Shown here in pieces: positions 25,549-34,388 of a stretch of DNA of 64,000 nt (its first letter is position 1; each line of letters begins with the position of its first letter). The stretch is from the NCBI RefSeq assembly GCF_004217145.1, contig NZ_SHKR01000011.1, forward strand, positions 1,674,001 to 1,738,000. Reading direction: 5' to 3'. A model generated the notes under the pieces. It searched no databases. It saw only the letters and a program-made list of their open reading frames with translations, and was not told the origin of the DNA. The position numbers and the translations under genes are program-made. Source of the DNA: Kribbella rubisoli (GTDB lineage Bacteria; Actinomycetota; Actinomycetes; Propionibacteriales; Kribbellaceae).

Positions 25549-26037
25549 ATGTCCGACGAGGTGATGGTCCACCGGGCCGGTCCTGGACAGATTGTCGTCG
25601 CTCCCGCGCTCGACGAGATCGATCGGCAGATCATCGAGGCCCTCGGACGCGACGGACGGCTGTCGATCCGGGCCCTGGCAGACGAGGTGCACATCTCCCG
25701 GGCGAACGCCTACGCGCGGGTCGAGCGCCTCACGAACACCGGCGTGATCACCGGCTTCACGGTGACCGTCGACCCGCTGCGGCTGGGGCTGGCGACGTCG
25801 GCGTACGTCACGCTCAGTCTGCGCCAGAGCTCCTGGCGAACCCTCCGCAAACAGCTCCAGGCGATCCCCGAGATCAAACACATGGCCCTCGTCGGCGGCG
25901 ACTTCGACGCCATCCTGCTGGTCCGAGCCGCCGACAACGAAGGCCTACGCCGCCTGGTCCTGGAAAAACTCCAAGCCATCCCCGAAGTACTGGCCACCCG
26001 CACAGCCCTCATCTTCGAAGACGTCGGAACCCTCTAA
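25549..26037 (+). CDS. Lrp/AsnC-family regulator (BkdR-like)
   Basis: The protein has 162 residues from the ATG at 25549, preceded by GGGAGG. The N-terminal HTH (LDEIDRQIIEALGRDGRLSIRALADEVHISRANAYARVERL) is followed by a RAM ligand domain (residues 75-160). It is divergent from the branched-chain dehydrogenase operon, where Lrp proteins that respond to branched-chain amino acids are the known controllers. The stop overlaps that of the convergent LacI gene. Confidence 0.88.
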   Translation: MSDEVMVHRAGPGQIVVAPALDEIDRQIIEALGRDGRLSIRALADEVHISRANAYARVERLTNTGVITGFTVTVDPLRLGLATSAYVTLSLRQSSWRTLRKQLQAIPEIKHMALVGGDFDAILLVRAADNEGLRRLVLEKLQAIPEVLATRTALIFEDVGTL

Positions 26038-26999
26038 CACCCGCAGGATCTGCGGAGGATCAGGTCTGTTGGGAAAGTGATGGCCTCGACGGCCTCTTCG
26101 CCGTCGATCAATCGGCTGACGGCCGCGTGGGCCATGCGTTCCAGGGGCTGGCGGACGACTGTCAGCGGGGGCCAGCTGTACTCGGTCTCCGCCGTGCCGT
26201 CGAAGGCGACGACGGCTACGTCTTCGGGGACTCGCAGACCGGCCTCGTGGAGTGCTGCGAGGACCCCCACAGCTTGGAGGTCTGAGCTGGCAAAGATGGC
26301 GGTGGGGCGGTTTGTTGCTTCGAGCAAAGTGTTGGCGGCGGCTCGGCCACCTGCGCGGCTGAAGGTGGTGCGAGCGATTGGGCCAGGCTGCAGGCCGGCT
26401 GCCTCGAGGGCGTCTTGCCAACCGAGTTCGCGTTCTGGGTGGCCGGTGCCGCCGATGACCAGGCCTATTACCCGGTGGCCGTGTTCCAACAGGTGCTCGA
26501 CGCCGTGTCGGGCGCCTTCGCGGTACGCGGGGCGGACCGAGCTGACCGTCGGCAACACGCGGTTTATTGCGATTGCCGGCACCTCGGCGTCGGTCAGGTC
26601 TGGGTCTTCGTGCGGCGCGACCAGCAACAGCCCGCTGACCTGGCGCGTGAGGAGTTCCGCGATCTTGGCGCGTTCGGTGGCCGGATCGCCGTCCGCGCTC
26701 GTCTGCAGTACGACGTACCCGCGGGACGCCGCCTCCCGGTCGATCGCCTTGGCCAGCTCCGCGAACAGCGGATTCCCGCCGTCCGGAGTGATCAGCCCGA
26801 ACGTCCGCGTCGTACCCATCCTCAGCGCCCGCGCGGTCGCATTCGGGCGGTACCCGAGCGCGCGGATCGCCTCCAGCACCCGCTCGCGCGTCTCGGGCGC
26901 GACCTTGCGTGGGCCCTCGTTGACGACATAGCTGACGACGGCCGAGCTGACCCGGGCGTACTCCGCCACGTCGTTGCGCGTGACCGGTTCCTTCGGCAT
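26034..26999 (-). CDS. LacI-family transcriptional regulator
   Basis: This 321-residue protein has a LacI HTH with hinge (TRNDVAEYARVSSAVVSYVVNEG...ALGYRPNATARAL) and a periplasmic-binding-protein type ligand domain (FGLITPDGGNPLFAELAKAID onward). The ATG at 26999 has no clear Shine-Dalgarno, so the message may be leaderless. It is divergent from the Gfo/Idh/MocA dehydrogenase, the expected target, which implies a sugar or inositol-like inducer. Confidence 0.88.
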   Translation of the reverse strand: MPKEPVTRNDVAEYARVSSAVVSYVVNEGPRKVAPETRERVLEAIRALGYRPNATARALRMGTTRTFGLITPDGGNPLFAELAKAIDREAASRGYVVLQTSADGDPATERAKIAELLTRQVSGLLLVAPHEDPDLTDAEVPAIAINRVLPTVSSVRPAYREGARHGVEHLLEHGHRVIGLVIGGTGHPERELGWQDALEAAGLQPGPIARTTFSRAGGRAAANTLLEATNRPTAIFASSDLQAVGVLAALHEAGLRVPEDVAVVAFDGTAETEYSWPPLTVVRQPLERMAHAAVSRLIDGEEAVEAITFPTDLILRRSCGC

Positions 27000-27017
27000 G
27001 CAGTGATGGTACGACGG

Positions 27018-27061
27018 TTGACCGCGCCGGAAAGCGATTGCTAGCGTGTGTCATCTACACG
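27018..27061 (+). promoter_or_regulatory. Promoter and LacI-type operator of the dehydrogenase gene
   Basis: TTGACC (27018-27023) and TAGCGT (27042-27047) are 18 bp apart and fit a primary-sigma promoter. An inverted repeat CGTGT-N7-ACACG (27045-27061) overlaps the -10, and a second, imperfect one (AGCGATTGCT, 27033-27042) lies in the spacer. Either would let the divergent LacI protein block initiation. Confidence 0.5.
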
Positions 27062-27078
27062 AGTAGAAGGAGACCGCC

Positions 27079-28398
27079 GTGGCCAGACGCTATGCCGTCG
27101 CCGGGACCGGATCGCGGGCGCAGTCGTATATCCGCGCGATGTTCCAGGCACACCCCGAGGAAGCCGAGCTCGTCGCCCTGCTCGACCCGAACCCCGGGCG
27201 GCTCGCGTTCCACCAGCGACTCGTCACGGAGCTCGGCGGCCCGGAGCTCCCGCAGTACGGCGCTGACGACCTGGAGCGGATGGTGAAGGAGCAGTCCGTG
27301 GACCGGGTCGTGGTGACGAGCCCCGACTACACGCACGCATCGGTCGTGTCGCAGCTGCTGCGCGCCGGCGCTGACGTGATCGTGGAGAAGCCGCTGACGA
27401 TCAACGCCGAGGGGACGCGGCAGATCGTCGACGCGATGAACGAGTCGGGCAAGTCCGTCGTCGTCACGTTCAACTACCGCTACTCGCCGCGGAACAGCGC
27501 GCTCCGTCAGGTGATCGCGGACGGCGAGATCGGCAAGGTCACGAGCGTCGAGTTCCAGTGGGTGCTCGACACGCGGCACGGCGCGGACTACTTCCGCCGC
27601 TGGCACCGCGAGAAGCTGAACTCGGGTGGTCTGCTGGTCCACAAGGCGTCGCACCACTTCGACCTGGTGAACTGGTGGATCGCGTCCTCGCCGACGCGGG
27701 TGTTCGCATCCGGCGGGCTGGCCTTCTACGGCGACGAGAACGCCGCCGCTCGGGGCCTCGGGCAACGACCGGATCGCGGCACGATCGATGGTTCGGCCAA
27801 CGATCCGTGGTTGCTTGACCTGCGCAACGATGACACGAACCGGCAGTTGTACTACGAGAGCGAGAAGTACGACGGGTACCTGCGCGACCAGGACGTGTTC
27901 GGTCCGGGGATCACGATCGAGGACAACATGTCCGTGATCGCGGAGTACGCGAACGGCGCGCGGCTGAGCTACTCACTCAACGCCCACTCGCCGTGGGAGG
28001 GGTATCGCGTCTCGGTCAACGGCACGCTCGGCCGCGCCGAGCTCGAAGTCGTCGAGCGCGCTGCGGTCGTCGACGACCAGATCGACCCGAGCTACCCGTC
28101 CGATCGCGTGATCGCCGGTGACGTTCGCACCAACGGCGAGCGCCTGGTCCTGCAGAAGCACTGGGCCACGGCGGTCGAGGTGGAGATCCCCCGCGGCGAA
28201 GGCGGTCACGGCGGCGGCGACCGTCTCCTCTACACCGACCTCTTCGTAGGACCTACCAACGACCCGCTCGCTCGCGCCGCCGACGTCAACGACGGCGTAC
28301 GAGCCGTTGCCGTAGGCATCGCCGCCAACCAGTCCCTCGCGACCGGCCAGCCGGTCACGATCACCGACCTGAACCTAGGCGGCTGGCAGCAGTCGTAA
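27079..28398 (+). CDS. Gfo/Idh/MocA-family oxidoreductase
   Basis: This 439-residue protein has an N-terminal Rossmann domain (GTGSRAQSYIRAMFQ; VVTSPDYTHASVV; ADVIVEKPLTIN, the EKP motif near residue 105) and a C-terminal alpha/beta domain with KASHHFDLVNWW. It should oxidise or reduce a sugar, sugar acid or inositol with NAD(P). The GTG start follows AGAAGGAGA. It is probably regulated by the divergent LacI protein. It ends inside a large bidirectional hairpin. Confidence 0.88.
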   Translation: MARRYAVAGTGSRAQSYIRAMFQAHPEEAELVALLDPNPGRLAFHQRLVTELGGPELPQYGADDLERMVKEQSVDRVVVTSPDYTHASVVSQLLRAGADVIVEKPLTINAEGTRQIVDAMNESGKSVVVTFNYRYSPRNSALRQVIADGEIGKVTSVEFQWVLDTRHGADYFRRWHREKLNSGGLLVHKASHHFDLVNWWIASSPTRVFASGGLAFYGDENAAARGLGQRPDRGTIDGSANDPWLLDLRNDDTNRQLYYESEKYDGYLRDQDVFGPGITIEDNMSVIAEYANGARLSYSLNAHSPWEGYRVSVNGTLGRAELEVVERAAVVDDQIDPSYPSDRVIAGDVRTNGERLVLQKHWATAVEVEIPRGEGGHGGGDRLLYTDLFVGPTNDPLARAADVNDGVRAVAVGIAANQSLATGQPVTITDLNLGGWQQS

Positions 28399-28470
28399 CC
28401 GGAGACCTGAAACCGTGGGCTGGGACCTGAAATATCAGGTCTCAGCTCACACCTTCTGGTCTCCGGTTAC
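28395..28470. terminator. Nested bidirectional terminator hairpin
   Basis: Outer arms 28395-28407 and 28458-28470 pair perfectly over 13 bp. Inner arms 28415-28430 and 28435-28450 pair over 16 bp with two mismatches around a 4-nt loop. The dehydrogenase stop codon lies in the left arm, and the convergent VOC gene ends 20 bp further right. Confidence 0.8.
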
Positions 28471-28490
28471 GGCTGTTCCACCCGCGCGGT

Positions 28491-28907
28491 CTACCAGTTG
28501 GCCGGTTGACCGGGGCGGTGCGTGCCGAAGGTCCACTCGTACTCCTCCGGGTCCGCGACGCGGCAGCGGTAGTTGCCCCACTCCGACAGCTCCGGCATCC
28601 AGACCGACTCCGCGCCGGCTGCGGTCGCCGTCGCGTACACCGCGTCGACCTCGTCCTGCGTGTCGAACGCGACGTACATCCCGTGACCGACGGTGTCGCC
28701 CTTGCGGGTCGGCCGGTCGTACCCCGGCTCGTCGGTGAAGAGCGTGAACGCGACGCCGCCGTACCGCATCTCGGCGTGCATGATCCCGCCCTTGTCGTCC
28801 GGGACCTCCATGGTCGTCTCGAACCCGAAGGCCTTCTCCAGCCAGCGCAGTGCGGCCGGCGCGTCGCGGTAGCCGAAGTACGCGTGGAACGTTGCAGTGT
28901 TGGTCAT
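28491..28907 (-). CDS. VOC-superfamily (glyoxalase/bleomycin-resistance-like) protein
   Basis: This 138-residue protein has two beta-alpha-beta-beta-beta modules: FHAYFGYRDAPAALRWLEKAFGFE at the start and DEVDAVYATATAAGAESVWMP later, ending in the typical DPEEYEWTFGTH edge. Family roles range from fosfomycin or bleomycin resistance to dioxygenases, and nothing here fixes the substrate. It is a single gene with a weak ribosome site. Confidence 0.8.
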   Translation of the reverse strand: MTNTATFHAYFGYRDAPAALRWLEKAFGFETTMEVPDDKGGIMHAEMRYGGVAFTLFTDEPGYDRPTRKGDTVGHGMYVAFDTQDEVDAVYATATAAGAESVWMPELSEWGNYRCRVADPEEYEWTFGTHRPGQPANW

Positions 28908-28959
28908 GCATCCAGCATTTCGGAGGTAGCGGACAGGGATCGTCCGCTACCTCCTGCGA

Positions 28960-30024
28960 TTACTTCCGGAACTGTCCCGGGCCGAGGACCGACCAGCCCT
29001 TGGCTGTCGGGGTCTTGATCGAGCTGATCGGCATCGAGAACGTGTGCACCAGCCGGTTCGGCCGGCTGATCGCCCAGAACGTCGGGTGCCGCGGGTCCGA
29101 GCGATCCCACGCGATGCCCTGGCCCTGTACGTCCGGCAGGTTGACCGTCGCGATCCAGCGCAGCTCCGAGCCTGCCGTCGGCAGCTCCATCACGTACGCC
29201 TCGCCGAGGTCGTGACCGGTCAGCCAGAGACGACCGTCCGGACCCCACGAGCCGCCCGAGTTCGACATCGGCTTGAAGCGGTCGAGGATCTGCTTCGGGA
29301 TCGTGTACGACGCCAGCGGCTCGAACTTGTCGTTGAGCTTCACGATCTGGGTGTTGTACGTCTGACCGTACGGCTCGCCGGTCTCGTCGGAGACGTCGTC
29401 GTAGTTGGCGAATCCGGCCCACCACGCACCGTCATGGCGGTCGAGCCAGGTGAGCGAGCCGCGGTAGATGCCGAACGAGTACGAGTCGATGTGGCGCATC
29501 GTCTTCGTGTCGAACACCTCGATCGAGCTCTCCATCGGCCAGTCGGAGTAGTTCGAGTGGACGGCGTACAGCTTGTTGCCGAGGACCATGCCGCTGTCCA
29601 TGTGGATGATCGGGCCGTCCTTGTCGCCGGCGAACTGCAGCAGCGGCTCACCGGTACGACGGTCGTGCTTGGTGATCGTCTGGTTGTTGACCGCATAGAA
29701 GTACTTCGAGTCGACGGCGATCGCCTGATTCGCGTCGAACGCGGCGTACGACTTCAGCGGGGTGGCGTCGTACGTCGGCGGCTCAGCAACGACCGCAGCC
29801 ACGGCGTCAGCCGTACCCGCAGCGTCAGCCGTAGCCGCAGCCGGGGCGTCAGCCGTAGCCGTAGCCGTAGCCGTCGTACCAGACGGTTTGGTATGGACGG
29901 GGTTCGCCGCCATACCAAACGGTTTGGTATGGGCCTGGGTCGCCGGACGAGCGGCCGAGGCGGGTGGGAGGGCGACCGCGGCGAGGACAGTCGTCGCGAC
30001 GATGAGGGCGGGGAGCTTTCGCAT
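28960..30024 (-). CDS. Secreted beta-propeller-like protein with Ala/Thr-rich linker
   Basis: This 354-residue protein has a signal peptide (MRKLPALIVATTVLAAVALPPASA) and a CGGAGG ribosome site. Residues 25-85 are a low-complexity Ala/Thr/Asp linker carrying the repeated HTKPFG/HTKPSG unit. The remaining 270 residues show repeated motifs such as AVDSKYFYAVNN, MVLGNKLYAVHS and GPDGRLWLTGHD, as in extracellular propellers. Function is unknown. The linker DNA contains a perfect palindrome and hexamer repeats, evidence of repeat-driven growth. Confidence 0.7.
   Translation of the reverse strand: MRKLPALIVATTVLAAVALPPASAARPATQAHTKPFGMAANPVHTKPSGTTATATATADAPAAATADAAGTADAVAAVVAEPPTYDATPLKSYAAFDANQAIAVDSKYFYAVNNQTITKHDRRTGEPLLQFAGDKDGPIIHMDSGMVLGNKLYAVHSNYSDWPMESSIEVFDTKTMRHIDSYSFGIYRGSLTWLDRHDGAWWAGFANYDDVSDETGEPYGQTYNTQIVKLNDKFEPLASYTIPKQILDRFKPMSNSGGSWGPDGRLWLTGHDLGEAYVMELPTAGSELRWIATVNLPDVQGQGIAWDRSDPRHPTFWAISRPNRLVHTFSMPISSIKTPTAKGWSVLGPGQFRK
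29877..29932. repeat. Palindromic repeat pair inside the linker coding region
   Basis: At 29910-29932 a 23-bp perfect palindrome has arms CCATACCAAAC and GTTTGGTATGG around one G. A second copy at about 29877-29896 keeps the right arm and has a one-base change in the left. GTAGCC hexamers in tandem adjoin on the left (about 29830-29875). Confidence 0.65.
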
Positions 30025-30099
30025 CACAACCTCCGAGGGGATGGATCCTGCTCCCCCGACCCTCGTTTCGCCGTCGGAACACCGAATGAATCTGATGCG

Positions 30100-31104
30100 T
30101 CAGACAGCTTGCCGTCGGGCTGTTCGTTGGCGGCGGAACCACATCGCCAGCGCGATACACGGCACCACCAGCCCGCCGATGCCCAGCACGAGGAAGTCCC
30201 ACTCGGCGTTGATGTGGTCGACCAGCCAACCGAAGTTCTGTCCGAAGAACCCGGTCAGGAAGGTCAGCGGCAGGAAGACCGTGGCCAGCTTGGTGAGCTG
30301 TTCCATGGACGCGTTCTGCCGGACGCTGACCTTGGTCTGCTCGACGCCGATCACCGCCATGTTCGCCTCGAGGACCGTGGCGAGCAGGTCCCGTTGGGCG
30401 GCGACCTCCTCGTTCACCAGGACGAGGTGATCGTGTACGTCGCGGAAGTACGGCAGGAGGGCGGTGTCGCGGGCGCCACGCTCGATCGTCGCGAGTACGG
30501 CGAGCAGCGGGTGAACGGCCCGGTAGAAGTCGGTGACCTCGCGGCGGAGGAAGTAGATCTGTTCGGTCGGCGCGACGGCGCCGGCAAAGACCGTCTGCTC
30601 GACGCGCTCGATGTCGCGTTCGAGCTCGGCGACGACCGGCCCGTAGCTGTCGACGACCTGATCGAGGATCGCCCACAGCACTGAACTCGTGCCGCACTCC
30701 AGCAGCTCAGGGCGCTGCTCGAGTCGGATCCGAGCGCCGTGCAGATCGCTGGCCACACCTTGACGGACGGTGATCACGAACGACGGCCCGACGAAGACGC
30801 TCACCTCGCCGAAGTCCACTTCCTTGCGGTCATCGTCGTACCGGGCGGTGCGGAGGATGACCAGCTCGACCTCACCGGCGTACGGCTCGACCTTGGGCCG
30901 GAGGTGGAAGGTCTGCGCGTCCTCGACGGCCAGCTCGTGCAGGCCGAAACTCTCTCTGGCTTGGGCGAGTTCCTCGGCCGTGGGCTCGAACATGCCCAGC
31001 CAGACGAACCCGCCCTGCTGACAGTGGGCAGCAGCTTCCTCGACCGACATCGCCTCGACGTGCTGGCGGCGTCCGTCCCGGTAGTACGCGCAGTCGATGA
31101 TCAT
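30100..31104 (-). CDS. corA: CorA-family magnesium/cobalt transporter
   Basis: The protein has 334 residues from the ATG at 31104, which follows GGAGG. A cytoplasmic domain with long helices (about 1-270) precedes two C-terminal membrane helices (LPLTFLTGFFG and FLVLGIGGLVVPCIALAMWF). The pore signature, usually GMN, reads GQN (residues 288-290, GFFGQNFGW). The C-terminus is basic, as in the family. Residues after the second helix end in RRQRTARRQAV. Confidence 0.88.
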   Translation of the reverse strand: MIIDCAYYRDGRRQHVEAMSVEEAAAHCQQGGFVWLGMFEPTAEELAQARESFGLHELAVEDAQTFHLRPKVEPYAGEVELVILRTARYDDDRKEVDFGEVSVFVGPSFVITVRQGVASDLHGARIRLEQRPELLECGTSSVLWAILDQVVDSYGPVVAELERDIERVEQTVFAGAVAPTEQIYFLRREVTDFYRAVHPLLAVLATIERGARDTALLPYFRDVHDHLVLVNEEVAAQRDLLATVLEANMAVIGVEQTKVSVRQNASMEQLTKLATVFLPLTFLTGFFGQNFGWLVDHINAEWDFLVLGIGGLVVPCIALAMWFRRQRTARRQAV

Positions 31105-31194
31105 GGTGACCTCCTCCCCCGATCGTCGTACTCGCAGCCGATAGGAAATAGGGTTGGCCGGGAAAGCAGTGGTGAACATCCGTGAGGAGCTGCC

Positions 31195-32157
31195 GTGGGA
31201 CTGCCAGTCGTACTGATGCCCGGCCCGATGCACCCGGCCGTCGCCGAGGGCCTCGCTGACCACTGCGAGCTGATCCGGCTCTGGGAGGAGAGCGACCCGG
31301 ACGCCGTACTCGCGGCCCGCCGGGACGAGATCGTTGCCGTCGCCACCGGTGGTACGACGATCGACGGCGCCTTCCTCGACGACCTCCCAGCCGTACGGCT
31401 GGTCGCGAGCTTCGGCGTCGGGTACGACCGCATCGACGCGACCGCCGCCGCCGCGCGTGGAGTCGTGGTCACGAACACGCCTGGCGTTCTGGACGACGAG
31501 GTTGCCGACACGGCGCTCGGTCTGCTGCTGATGACCGTGCGCGAACTGGGGCGCGCCGAGCAGTACCTCCGCGAAGGTAAGTGGGCCGCGGGCCGCCCGT
31601 ACCCGTTGACCCCCGCAACGTTGCACGGCCGCCGCATGGGCATCCTCGGCCTCGGCCGCATCGGCCAAGCCATCGCCGACCGCGTCCAGCCCTTCGGCGT
31701 CTCCGTTGCCTACCACAACCGCCGCCCGAAGGACGTCTCCTACCAGTACTACTCGTCGCTGACCGAAATGGCCGCCGACGTGGACATCCTGATGATCGTC
31801 ATCCCCGGCGGCGACGACACCCACCACCTGGTCGACGCCTCAGTCCTCAAAGCGCTGGGCCCCGACGGCATCCTCATCAACGTCGCCCGCGGCACAGTCG
31901 TCGACGAACAAGCCCTCGTCGACGCCCTCCGCACCAACACGATCCTCTCCGCCGGTCTCGACGTCTTCGAACACGAACCAAAGGTCCACCCCGACCTCCT
32001 GACCCTCCCCAACGCCGTCCTCCTCCCGCACGTAGGCTCCGCCACCATCCCCACCCGCACCGCCATGGCCAACCTAGTCGTCTCCAACATCCGCCAATGG
32101 CTAACCGACGGCACCCCCCTCACCCCCGTCCCCGAATCCACCGACCTCCCGAAGTAG
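31195..32157 (+). CDS. D-2-hydroxyacid dehydrogenase
   Basis: This 320-residue protein has the NAD-binding GLGRIGQA at 152-159 and the catalytic trio R232 (VARGTVVDE), E261 (FEHEP) and H279 (LLPHVGSAT). It reduces a 2-oxoacid to the D-hydroxyacid or the reverse; a hydroxypyruvate/glyoxylate reductase role is plausible. The GTG start at 31195 follows GAGGAG. The 3' half is noticeably C-rich in third positions compared with the 5' half. Confidence 0.88.
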   Translation: MGLPVVLMPGPMHPAVAEGLADHCELIRLWEESDPDAVLAARRDEIVAVATGGTTIDGAFLDDLPAVRLVASFGVGYDRIDATAAAARGVVVTNTPGVLDDEVADTALGLLLMTVRELGRAEQYLREGKWAAGRPYPLTPATLHGRRMGILGLGRIGQAIADRVQPFGVSVAYHNRRPKDVSYQYYSSLTEMAADVDILMIVIPGGDDTHHLVDASVLKALGPDGILINVARGTVVDEQALVDALRTNTILSAGLDVFEHEPKVHPDLLTLPNAVLLPHVGSATIPTRTAMANLVVSNIRQWLTDGTPLTPVPESTDLPK

Positions 32158-32166
32158 CCCCGCGCC

Positions 32167-32311
32167 CCGACGTACGGCGCTCACCCCGGCCTGCCGACGT
32201 ACTGCGGTCACCCCCGCGCGCGCCGACGTACAGCCGCCAACCCCTACGCGCAACTGTGGGGCGCTCAACCCCGCCCGCCGACGTACGGCCGTCACCCCCG
32301 CGCCGACGTAC
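32167..32311. repeat. Degenerate intergenic repeats around CCGACGTAC
   Basis: CCGACGTAC occurs five times (32167, 32194, 32223, 32278 and 32303), each followed by variants of GGCNGTCACCCCCGCG. This fills most of the 350-bp gap between the hydroxyacid dehydrogenase and the DUF222 gene. The rest of the gap (32312-32507) shows no gene. Confidence 0.65.
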
Positions 32312-32507
32312 GAGTCAGTCTCGCGCGCTACGCAGCCGATACTCCCGTCGCTCTGCTCCTCGACGGGACCGCTACGCTCCCTCCTCCTCGGCTCATCGCC
32401 GGTGCCTCCCTTCCGGGTCCCATCGAGCAGATCAGGACCCTCCTCGTCTGCGGAGCGAACGTGCCAGCACGTTGGCGCTTGATGTGGCCCACGACGGACG
32501 CGGCTCG

Positions 32508-34388
32508 TTAGATGAGTGCTGTATCGGCCCAAGGATCCGGGTGAATCGGATCGCTTGAGTTCGATGGCGTCTCTCGAGTGCGCGCGACGCTGTCAGGGGC
32601 ATCGGTCGCCGCGGACTCGCCCCAGACCGCGAAATGGGCGGCTTCATGCATCAACGTTTCGTCGGCCGACCAGCGACTGGCACGCCGACCTGAACGCCCT
32701 TCGGTACGGCGCCTCCGCGTGGCAGGTCCCGTGGCAGGTCCCGTGGCAGGTGCTGCGGCGGTGCGGTCGTCTGGTGGCTGGGCAGGGGTGTCTGGTCGCA
32801 GGGTGGGTGACGCGAGGAGAATTGAGATGGGTGGTGTTGGTTGGGGTGGTGGGTCGGCCCAGGTGGGGCGGGATACCTGGACGTGTCCGTTGGTGATGGT
32901 GATGACCCAGTGGCCGTCGTGGAGGGCGCGATGGTGTGCCCGGCAGAGGAGTACCAGGTTGTGGATCGCGGTTTCGCCGCCGTCGATCCATGATCGGAGA
33001 TGATGGGCGTCGCAGTGGATCGGCGGAGCGCCGCACACCACGCAGCCTTTGTCGCGGACGTTCAGGGCGCGCCGCATCGCCCGGGTCACCAGGCGTTCGG
33101 CCCGCCCGACGTCGAGAGGCTCGGAGTTGACGCCGAGCACCAGCGGGATGATCTTCGCGTCGCACGCCAGGCGACGGATCGCTGCAGCCGACAACCCGTC
33201 GCCGTACACGAGCTCGCCGGTCGCGTCGGCGGCGGCAGACTTCAGGTCTTCGAAATCGATCGTGACAGTGATGTTCGCCTTGGCGCCGAACCCAGGCACC
33301 CAGCAACCCGCACCACCCACCACCGAGCCGCCGGCTACACCATCGACTACGCCGTCGCCGGCCGGACGACCAAGCGAAATCTCCTCGGCGCCTACATCCG
33401 CAGGACGAGCACCACCGCTCGCTTCCCCGGCACGCGAACCGTCGCCCGCTTCCCCGGCACGGGAACCGGGGCTCGCCTCCCCAGCCCCAGAATCGCTGCC
33501 CGCGTCCCCGGCACGCGAACCGGGGCTCGTCTCCGCGGCACGGGAACCGGGGCTCGCGTCCGCGGTACGGGGACCGGGGCTTGCGTTCGCGGTGCGGGAG
33601 TTGGCGGGTGCGGGGTTGGGATGGCTGGCGGGGTTGGCGTTGGTGGGGTGGGTAGCGGGCGTGGGTGGCTTGTAGCCGGTCTCGGTGGCTGCGGCGGCGA
33701 CGGTCAGGGTGGCGGTGAGGGCGTCGGCTTGGCGCTTTTCGCGGGAGCGCGGGTCGAGTTCGCCGTCTAGGGTCTTGTGGGGGCGGGCGGCGGCGTGGAT
33801 GCGGGATCGGAGCAGCTCGGCGTTCTCGTTCGCCAGGTAGCCGCGAAACTTCACGCCGTTCTCGGCCTCGACCAGGGTCAGCGATTCGCGGGCATAGGCG
33901 GCGTTCTCGTCGGGCTCGGGACCGTCGGAGTCCAGCAAGTCACAGATCTGGCGTGCGGCCTTGGCAAGGTCGCCTGGCGACAGGTGCGCGGCCAGGTTGA
34001 CCAACTGCTCCTCCGCCACCTCGAGGTCTTCCACCGCGACCCGGGACCTGACGCGCTCCAGCGCCGTGACGATCGCGCTCGCCTGGGCCGGACGCAGCGG
34101 CCGAGTCTCATCGGCGAGGGCCGTCGACACCGCCTCGTACTTCGCCAAACTGCCAGACAGCTTGACGTCGCGATGCGCGTCACGGCGGTCGATGCGGTGG
34201 CGCATGGCAAGCAACTCAGCGGTGTCGCGGGCACCGAGCTCCGGAGCCAGACCGACCTCGTCGACACGCGCGATCAGCAGCAAACGGTAGGTCAACAACC
34301 GAGTGACCGCAGCCTCCACCTGGTCGATGGTCGGCAGCAGCTCGCTGTCGCTCATCGACCAGATCGGCCGCTCACCCAGAAGTTCCAT
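32508..34388 (-). CDS. DUF222 / HNH endonuclease (13E12-repeat type)
   Basis: The protein has 626 residues from the ATG at 34388. An N-terminal DUF222 helical domain spans residues 1-220. A low-complexity insert (about 235-345) built of SPGSRAGEA-like units follows, then a C-terminal HNH domain with CVVCGAPPIHCDAHHLRSW and HNLVLLCRAHHRALHDG (zinc Cys pairs and the HH/N/H catalytic set). A Pro/Ala-rich tail contains ATGP repeats. These proteins are multicopy and variable in actinobacteria; function is uncertain. The inserts look like repeat expansion. Confidence 0.85.
   Translation of the reverse strand: MELLGERPIWSMSDSELLPTIDQVEAAVTRLLTYRLLLIARVDEVGLAPELGARDTAELLAMRHRIDRRDAHRDVKLSGSLAKYEAVSTALADETRPLRPAQASAIVTALERVRSRVAVEDLEVAEEQLVNLAAHLSPGDLAKAARQICDLLDSDGPEPDENAAYARESLTLVEAENGVKFRGYLANENAELLRSRIHAAARPHKTLDGELDPRSREKRQADALTATLTVAAAATETGYKPPTPATHPTNANPASHPNPAPANSRTANASPGPRTADASPGSRAAETSPGSRAGDAGSDSGAGEASPGSRAGEAGDGSRAGEASGGARPADVGAEEISLGRPAGDGVVDGVAGGSVVGGAGCWVPGFGAKANITVTIDFEDLKSAAADATGELVYGDGLSAAAIRRLACDAKIIPLVLGVNSEPLDVGRAERLVTRAMRRALNVRDKGCVVCGAPPIHCDAHHLRSWIDGGETAIHNLVLLCRAHHRALHDGHWVITITNGHVQVSRPTWADPPPQPTPPISILLASPTLRPDTPAQPPDDRTAAAPATGPATGPATRRRRTEGRSGRRASRWSADETLMHEAAHFAVWGESAATDAPDSVARTRETPSNSSDPIHPDPWADTALI
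32718..32753. repeat. 12-bp tandem repeat, three copies
   Basis: CGTGGCAGGTCC is repeated at 32718, 32730 and 32742 (the last with one change). On the minus strand it encodes ATGP-type repeats near the C-terminus of the DUF222 protein. Confidence 0.8.

Noticed and set aside
31105..31827. N-terminal extension of the CorA frame
   Set aside because: It lies opposite the hydroxyacid dehydrogenase gene; the ATG at 31104 has a strong ribosome site and gives the usual CorA length.
32160..32320. Possible CRISPR-like array
   Set aside because: Repeat units are short, degenerate and irregularly spaced, with no cas genes nearby.
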